Positions 5,991 through 9,969 of a stretch of DNA of 9,969 nt are shown here, piece by piece. How positions within the stretch are numbered: position 1 is the stretch's first letter; each line of letters opens with the position of its first letter. The notes under the pieces are model-generated. The model was not told where the DNA came from. It searched no databases and worked only from the letters and a program-made list of their open reading frames with translations. The stretch comes from Microcaldota archaeon (lineage in GTDB: Archaea > Micrarchaeota > Micrarchaeia > Anstonellales > Bilamarchaeaceae): NCBI GenBank assembly GCA_013331535.1, contig DUGF01000073.1, positions 14,726-24,694 on the forward strand. Reading direction: 5' to 3'. The translations under genes and the position numbers were made by a program.

Positions 5991-6160
5991 GGAAATCAAA
6001 AGATTTCCGACACCAATAAATCGAAGTGTTCGATTTATGGTCCATTGAACGTTGCGACCAACAAAACGACGATTCGTTTTGTGGTCCACAGAACGTTACG
6101 ACGTTCTGTCGGACGTTCAATTGGAGAATAAAAATCGAGTGATTTTTATCGGATGGACCA
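5991..6160. repeat. Tandem array of five perfect hairpins, structured RNA or palindromic element
   Basis: Five perfect stems lie in tandem. A: 5991-5997/6002-6008 (7 bp). B: 6016-6025/6029-6038 (10 bp). D: 6061-6069/6074-6082 (9 bp). E: 6088-6096/6101-6109 (9 bp). F: 6128-6136/6141-6149 (9 bp). Loops are 3-4 bases. ATTGAACGT (6044-6052) and ACGTTCAAT (6113-6121) form a further 9-bp stem enclosing D and E, giving a three-way junction. Linkers GACC/GGTCC/GGAC extend stems B, D and E by 3-4 bp past a single bulged base. No good reading frame runs through it. It lies between two minus-strand genes, so it would be the 3' region of the aCPSF2-like message, the leader of the coiled-coil gene, a separate RNA, or a DNA element. 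I do not recognise a family. Confidence 0.8.
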
Positions 6161-6172
6161 CACGTCAGCCTT

Positions 6173-7468
6173 CTAGAGTTTAATTACATCACCTAATTTC
6201 GGTGCAACTGCATCAAGACCGAAATCTTCCTTTAATTCACGTTCGAATTCCTCTGTCGAATCTCCATGAACAAGAACTATTTTTTCCGGATTGGTGGATT
6301 TTATCATGTTCAGAAGATCGCTCCTGCCTGCATGTGCACTAAAATCTAAATATTCCACCGGGAATTCGGCTTCAAGACGATTTCCATTTATGATCAGTGC
6401 GTTTTCATTAAGAAGACGCCAGGCATTCGAACCTTCCACGCTGTATCCGGTCAGAATTATTTTTGAATTGGGATTCAGCCGCACGACATACCCAAGAACC
6501 GGTCCTCCTTCCATCATACCAGCCGAGGAAACGATTACTGCCGGCTCGCGGGTTGCTTCCATTCTCTGATGGTTTTTTCTGACGCTTACAACTGTTGAAA
6601 GATCTTTTCTGAATTTTTTTACATCGCTGATATAACCAGGATACCTTGCATATATGAGTGAGATGTCCTTTCCCATTCCATCAAGATAGATTGGAATATG
6701 TCTGTCATGCGCGCGGATTATACTGATTAGTTCCTGACTTCTTCCAAGTGAAAATGCCGGCAGGAGTGCAGTACCACCATTATCAGTAGTTTCGTGGATT
6801 TCATCCATGAGCTTTTGTTCTAACTTCTTTCTATCAGGGTGCTCGCGCTTTGCATAGGTACTGTCCATTATCAGCGTATTTACGTCGTAATCATATGCTA
6901 CGCCTCCATGCAAACGAGTAGGACTGTTCTTGAAATCACCTGTATAAAGAACCACTTTGTCATGATATTCCAGCTCGACCAACGCAGCGCCTGCGATATG
7001 ACCTGCATCACTCAACGTCATTTGCGTCTCTCCGAAACTGATGCGCCTTTCATAGGCAACTGGCACCCAATGCTTTAGCGCAAGATGATACTCACGGGTT
7101 TTGTAAGGAAGCGTATCGCCCATGATTTTCATTGAATCAGGCCATAGGATTTCACAAAGGTCACGTGTTGGCGGAGTGGAAAACCATTTAAGGTTATGAC
7201 TTGGATTACTCGGATTGTTTCCACTACCAGAACCGGAATAAAGATGAGGAATAAAACCGCTGTGGTCAAGATGCGCATGGCTCAAAATCATTGCATCAAT
7301 CTTTTCGCTGAAAGGCTCTGGAAACTGCGGCTGCCCGCTCTTGTCAAAAATCTTAAGCCCATAATCAAGAAGAAGGTTTTTGTCGGTTTTGAGAAGAAAG
7401 GCACTTCTTCCAACTTCACGGGAGGCGCCAAGACAGTGAAGTTCTATATCAGCAGTTTCAGAAGTCAT
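6173..7468 (-). CDS. Metallo-beta-lactamase/beta-CASP ribonuclease, aCPSF2-like (KH-less)
   Basis: The 431-residue protein is a zinc-dependent RNA nuclease of the CPSF73 group. Archaeal members act in 3'-end formation, maturation and decay of RNA in the cytoplasm. The metal ligands are HAHLDH (64-69), His157 in AGHIAG and Asp178 in TGDFKN. The beta-CASP motifs follow: DSTYA (202-206), SAHAGRSD (377-384, His379) and VHGDS (400-404). GASREVGRS (14-22) at the N-terminus is the CPSF-type signature. The length and the absence of an N-terminal KH domain fit aCPSF2 rather than aCPSF1; aRNase J is the other option. A Gly/Ser/Asn-rich insertion (78-92, SGSGSGNNPSNPSHN) lies just after the HAHLDH helix and is unusual. 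The ATG at 7468 has a TATA-like element 25 bases upstream and no Shine-Dalgarno, so the message is probably leaderless. It is divergent from ribD. Confidence 0.9.
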   Translation of the reverse strand: MTSETADIELHCLGASREVGRSAFLLKTDKNLLLDYGLKIFDKSGQPQFPEPFSEKIDAMILSHAHLDHSGFIPHLYSGSGSGNNPSNPSHNLKWFSTPPTRDLCEILWPDSMKIMGDTLPYKTREYHLALKHWVPVAYERRISFGETQMTLSDAGHIAGAALVELEYHDKVVLYTGDFKNSPTRLHGGVAYDYDVNTLIMDSTYAKREHPDRKKLEQKLMDEIHETTDNGGTALLPAFSLGRSQELISIIRAHDRHIPIYLDGMGKDISLIYARYPGYISDVKKFRKDLSTVVSVRKNHQRMEATREPAVIVSSAGMMEGGPVLGYVVRLNPNSKIILTGYSVEGSNAWRLLNENALIINGNRLEAEFPVEYLDFSAHAGRSDLLNMIKSTNPEKIVLVHGDSTEEFERELKEDFGLDAVAPKLGDVIKL

Positions 7469-7489
7469 AGATTGATTTCAATGGTGCGA

Positions 7490-7496
7490 TTTAAAA
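7490..7496. promoter_or_regulatory. Shared symmetric TATA element between aCPSF2-like gene and ribD
   Basis: TTTAAAA on one strand reads TTTTAAA on the other. Its centre (7493) is 26 bases from the ribD ATG (7519) and 25 bases from the opposite ATG (7468). Both genes lack a Shine-Dalgarno, so one TATA element seems able to start two leaderless messages in opposite directions. No second TATA candidate is evident in the 50-base gap. Confidence 0.6.
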
Positions 7497-7518
7497 CAGT
7501 TCTTTTTGTATTCTTATC

Positions 7519-8628
7519 ATGGCTTCTGGCAAAGACGAAGAATTTATGAAACTTGCGATTTCACTTGCAGCAAAAGGGAAAACAACGCCGAACCCGAAAG
7601 TGGGTGCGATTATTGTTAAGGACGAGCGAATTATTGGAACTGGCTATCATCAAAAAGCAGGCTTGCCACATGCGGAAATAGAGGCAATGCGAAGATTGAA
7701 ACCTGAACAACTCAACGGTGCGGAATTATATATAACTCTTGAACCTTGCGTTCATTCGGGAAACGGGAAGAGAACCGCACCTTGTGTTCCTGCAATATTG
7801 CGGAGTGGAATTAAACGCGTGGTTTGTGCAATGCGCGATCCAAATCCAAACGTAAATGGAAAGGGAATTGTTGCACTGCGAAAAGTAGGTATTGAAGTTG
7901 TGGTTGGAACATGCGAACGAGAGGCCGCGATACTGAATGAAGCATACATGAAGCGCGTGACAACTGGTTTACCATTTGTGACTATGAAAATCGCCATGAG
8001 CCTTGACGGCAAGATTGCAACGAGAACAGGAGATTCGAAATGGATTTCCGGTGAAGCTTCCAGAAGAAAAACCCAGGAAATGCGTTCCGAGAGCGACGCG
8101 GTAATGGTCGGAATTGGAACCGTGCTGAAAGATAATCCAAAACTTACGTGCAGGATAAAACAGGGCCGCGACCCATTACGGATAATCGTTGATTCGAAAT
8201 TGAGGATTCCGCTTTCCGCAAACGTGCTGAAGCAGGCGAACGGAATGGTAATAATAGGGTGCGGGCGCGGTTACAATAAGAAAAAGAAAAAAGAACTTGA
8301 ACTGCTTGGCGCAGAAATATATCCATGCCCGCAAAAGGATGGGGAAGTTGATCTTAAAAGATTCATGAGATCTATTGCCGCACGCGGGATAAACTCTCTT
8401 TTGCTTGAGGGCGGAAGCATAATAGATGGTGCGATGGTTGATGCAAAACTTGTCGATAGGTTCTGTTTTTTTATTGCACCAAAAATAATAGGTGGAAAGG
8501 ATGCAAAACCACCGATTGGCGGAATAGGAGTCAAACTAATGAATGAAGCAATATTGCTTAGAAAGATGGTTGTGGAGAGAATAGGAGTGGATTATCTGAT
8601 TAAAGGGGAACCCGAATATAAAAAGTAA
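7519..8628 (+). CDS. ribD: Bifunctional riboflavin biosynthesis deaminase/reductase RibD
   Basis: The 369-residue protein carries out two steps of riboflavin synthesis after GTP cyclohydrolase: deamination of diaminohydroxyphosphoribosylaminopyrimidine, then NADPH-dependent reduction of the ribosyl side chain. The N-terminal deaminase domain (1-145) has PNPKVGAIIV (25-34), the zinc motif HAEIEAM (51-57, Glu53 as proton donor) and the two-cysteine motif at 76-89. That motif reads PCVHSGNGKRTAPC, with three more residues between the cysteines than the usual PCxHxGRTPPC. The reductase domain (about 150-369) begins PFVTMKIAMSLDGKIATRTG and has ISGEAS, the VGIGTVLKDNP segment (197-207) and LLLEGGSIIDGAMV (294-307). 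This fusion and order are bacterial; most archaea that make riboflavin use a separate ArfC-type reductase. No other rib gene is nearby. The ATG at 7519 has no Shine-Dalgarno and is likely leaderless. Confidence 0.92.
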   Translation: MASGKDEEFMKLAISLAAKGKTTPNPKVGAIIVKDERIIGTGYHQKAGLPHAEIEAMRRLKPEQLNGAELYITLEPCVHSGNGKRTAPCVPAILRSGIKRVVCAMRDPNPNVNGKGIVALRKVGIEVVVGTCEREAAILNEAYMKRVTTGLPFVTMKIAMSLDGKIATRTGDSKWISGEASRRKTQEMRSESDAVMVGIGTVLKDNPKLTCRIKQGRDPLRIIVDSKLRIPLSANVLKQANGMVIIGCGRGYNKKKKKELELLGAEIYPCPQKDGEVDLKRFMRSIAARGINSLLLEGGSIIDGAMVDAKLVDRFCFFIAPKIIGGKDAKPPIGGIGVKLMNEAILLRKMVVERIGVDYLIKGEPEYKK

Positions 8629-8634
8629 AGAAAA

Positions 8635-8664
8635 AACCTTTCGGAAAAAATCAGATTTGATCTG
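8635..8664 (-). terminator. Hairpin and T-run ending the right-hand minus-strand operon
   Basis: On the minus strand, just after the 41-codon gene stop, CAGAT-CAA-ATCTG (8664-8652) folds into a 5-bp hairpin followed by ATTTTTT, and a second run of six T comes 10 bases further on. This is a good terminator for transcription coming from the right. The core AAAAATCAGATTT (8646-8658) is shared with the terminator at 5352-5368. Confidence 0.5.
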
Positions 8665-8666
8665 CA

Positions 8667-8792
8667 TTATGCTCGTCCACCCAGCATTTTCCCAATAGTA
8701 CCAAACAAACCTTTTTCAATTTCCTTCAAAATAACGAACTGGCGCTCTTTGGGGTATTGTTTCAGGACAAAAAAATCGTACACCTTTGCCAT
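8667..8792 (-). CDS. Small protein of 41 residues, coupled to the upstream gene
   Basis: The ATG (8792-8790) overlaps the TGA of the upstream gene by one base (TGATG), a classic sign of translational coupling. GGTG lies 7 bases upstream as a ribosome-binding site, within the end of the upstream gene. The frame runs 41 codons (MAKVYDFFVLKQYPKERQ and so on) to a TAA at 8667, just before a terminator-like hairpin. The product is basic and mostly helical, and its C-terminus (GLFGTIGKMLGGRA) could be an amphipathic, membrane-associating segment. I do not recognise it. Coupling, the ribosome-binding site and the terminator placement argue for a real gene; no homology can be judged by eye. It may act with the coiled-coil/winged-helix protein. 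Confidence 0.62.
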   Translation of the reverse strand: MAKVYDFFVLKQYPKERQFVILKEIEKGLFGTIGKMLGGRA

Positions 8793-9499
8793 CACACAAC
8801 ACCTTTTTTCTTCAGATACCCTTCCTGAATTAATACATTCAATCCATCCTCTGCTCGTTTAGGAGTTACGCCATGAGCCTTGCAGAATTCGCTCAGGTTG
8901 ATTGAACCTCCATGCACACGAACCCAGTTGAAAAGCAATTCCTTCAGTGAATCATCACTCATTCCAGAGGCTTCGTTGAGTTTTTTGAGGAGGTCGTCTC
9001 TTTCGCGTTCACATTCTATCAAAATGCGGGCATTCTCCTCGCTTGAACGCACAAGATCAGTGTATCTTTTAGTAAGACTTTCGTATTTCTCCTTAAGCTC
9101 ATCAAGCTCAGCAGAAAGATCAACCATGTCCTTTTCAACAAATCGATCAAGCTCACCGAGTAATGCGCCTACTGGAGAATAAAGGGATGCCGCACTTATG
9201 TCATAGTAGCCTTCTGCAAGCCTTAGTACATTAATAAGAACGGAAAAAACTTCGATTAGCCGCCTGCGCTTACTGAGGTGCGGTGGAACCGAATAAAGAA
9301 GGTCGATTGATTTATCGCTGAAGATTATTCTATAATGAAGGAACTTTTCCCCGCGCAGGTCTTCCCCCTGGGTTTTCTCAACAACAAGTTTGTCCTTAAC
9401 ATAGGAAACCTTGTTGAAACCAAGCTCCCCTAAAACAGGAATAAGCTTGGAAACGGCCTTTTTCCTTCGTGCGGTTACAGATATTTTTTCATTTTCCAT
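8792..9499 (-). CDS. Coiled-coil protein with C-terminal winged-helix-like domain
   Basis: The 235-residue product has three parts. The N-terminal globular region (about 1-118) has basic RRKKAVSKLIPVLGELGF (11-28) and a strand-rich section around 30-70. A long charged coiled coil covers 122-178 (LSAELDELKEKYESLTKRY onward). A C-terminal domain (181-235) shows the layout of a winged helix: DDSLKELLFNWVRVHGG, then the helix-turn-helix INLSEFCKAHGVTPKRAEDGL and a wing-like end (IQEGYLKKKGVV). This may bind DNA or RNA, but the helix-turn-helix could equally be structural. The start is set at the ATG at 9499, because GGGAGA (9511-9506) lies 6 bases upstream; the TTG at 9526 also opens the frame but has no such support. 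It is in an operon with its flanking genes (37 bases after the upstream stop, one-base overlap downstream). No named family is recognised. Confidence 0.8.
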   Translation of the reverse strand: MENEKISVTARRKKAVSKLIPVLGELGFNKVSYVKDKLVVEKTQGEDLRGEKFLHYRIIFSDKSIDLLYSVPPHLSKRRRLIEVFSVLINVLRLAEGYYDISAASLYSPVGALLGELDRFVEKDMVDLSAELDELKEKYESLTKRYTDLVRSSEENARILIECERERDDLLKKLNEASGMSDDSLKELLFNWVRVHGGSINLSEFCKAHGVTPKRAEDGLNVLIQEGYLKKKGVV

Positions 9500-9536
9500 A
9501 GGAAATCTCCCTGACAATGTGTTCAATTCCCCATTG

Positions 9537-9969
9537 CTAATCTTCCACTGATATATTAACTACGCCTTTTCCGGCCTTTCGCATTTTTACAAGAGAGAAA
9601 ATCTGAATTATGTTCTTTTCATCTATTCCGAGCTGCCTGAGGAATGCAATTATGGATGATTTGGAATATCCGAATTTTTCTAACAATGCAACGATTTTCT
9701 CTGCATCAAGAAGGCCATCCCCTCTTTCAAATTCCATTTTCACGATGCCCATCTGCTGTTCGGTAAGACCAAGCTCGTAGAACATTTTCATTAGCTGCTC
9801 GCGTTCAACTTCAACTTCCATCTCACCACCTTTTATCTTCAGTAAAAACAATGGTTCTTCTCCATCAATCTTATTAAGCAGGAAGGTAGAACTTTTCCCC
9901 TGCCTTTGAGCAAATATCATATTAAGGGCGGCATCACCCACCCCAAACCTTGAAATTTCATTATCAATG
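9537..9969 (-). CDS. Unrecognised protein, C-terminal part (start beyond the right edge)
   Basis: The frame is open from the right edge to a TAG at 9537, about 144 codons. A GTG at 9941 could be a start, but the sequence before it (IDNEISRFG) is in frame and reads like continuing protein, so the gene probably begins outside the window. The visible part has a small beta-rich section (IDGEEPLFLLKIKGGEMEVEV) and then several amphipathic helices. These include LGLTEQQMGIVKMEFE, DAEKIVALLEKFGYSKSSI and LRQLGIDEKNIIQIFSL, a helical bundle resembling a small protein-interaction domain. A GDG-LLDAE stretch looks superficially like an EF hand but lacks the ligands. It has no membrane segment. It is first in an operon with the winged-helix protein. 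Function unknown. Confidence 0.7.
   Translation of the reverse strand, partial: IDNEISRFGVGDAALNMIFAQRQGKSSTFLLNKIDGEEPLFLLKIKGGEMEVEVEREQLMKMFYELGLTEQQMGIVKMEFERGDGLLDAEKIVALLEKFGYSKSSIIAFLRQLGIDEKNIIQIFSLVKMRKAGKGVVNISVED

Noticed and set aside
5901..6120. Two overlapping minus-strand frames of 62 and 68 codons across the hairpin array
   Set aside because: Open frames here follow from the palindromic repeats. The products have no gene-like composition, no ribosome-binding site, and their repeats mirror the stems.
5991..6160. CRISPR array
   Set aside because: There are no identical repeats of 20 or more bases, no regular spacers and no cas genes; the stems differ from each other in sequence.
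6039..6160. tRNA-like cloverleaf in the hairpin array
   Set aside because: The three-way junction lacks a T-arm consensus, an anticodon arm of proper size and an acceptor end.
9500..9526. TTG start nine codons upstream of the winged-helix gene
   Set aside because: The ATG at 9499 has a well-spaced GGGAGA; the TTG has no ribosome-binding site and is a rare start.
9700..9745. EF-hand calcium-binding loop in the partial right-edge protein
   Set aside because: The GDG-LLDAE stretch aligns on the central Gly, but the first and third ligand positions are Phe and Arg, so it cannot bind calcium in the usual way.

Overview
This window is archaeal chromosome. It encodes an archaeal RNA polymerase subunit K (RpoK), a KH-less CPSF-type metallo-beta-lactamase/beta-CASP ribonuclease (aCPSF2-like), an archaeal-style NOL1/NOP2/sun RNA methyltransferase followed by a PUA-type RNA-binding protein, a COG1340-like coiled-coil protein and a C-terminal OB fold resembling archaeal replication protein A. 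Several genes have a TATA-like element about 25-28 bases before the start codon and no leader, which is typical of archaeal leaderless transcripts, while other genes carry Shine-Dalgarno sequences. The lineage cannot be fixed from the window. A small-genome (DPANN-like) archaeon would fit, but that is a guess. The content is mostly housekeeping, with no mobile genes or defence cassette.

Layout, left to right. 1-396 (-): 5' part of an unrecognised gene, divergent from dcd (450-977, +), with one near-symmetric TATA element between them. A signal-anchored surface protein (1007-1720, +) follows dcd and overlaps the stop of rpoK (1717-1896, -) by 4 bases. Upstream of rpoK on the same strand lie a bPH2 membrane protein (1971-2633, -) and a HEAT-repeat/OB-fold protein (2733-3977, -). 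The latter is divergent from an m5C RNA methyltransferase (4006-4863, +), which is followed by a PUA-type protein (4891-5352, +). These converge on a coiled-coil gene (5377-5901, -), and upstream of that is the aCPSF2-like ribonuclease (6173-7468, -). The ribonuclease is divergent from a bacterial-type bifunctional ribD (7519-8628, +), again with one symmetric TATA element between the starts. At the right edge a minus-strand operon runs from a partial gene (9537-9969) through a coiled-coil/winged-helix protein (8792-9499) to a translationally coupled 41-codon gene (8667-8792).

Themes. Much of the content concerns RNA and information processing: transcription (RpoK), RNA maturation or decay (aCPSF2-like), RNA modification (m5C methyltransferase plus PUA protein) and nucleic-acid binding (HEAT/OB). 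dCTP deamination and riboflavin synthesis are the metabolic parts.

The most unusual stretch is the 270-base intergenic region 5905-6172. It holds five perfect short hairpins in tandem. Three of their stems are related by compensatory base-pair changes, and two of the hairpins are enclosed by a further 9-bp inverted repeat. This looks like a structured RNA or a palindromic repeat element, and I do not recognise it.
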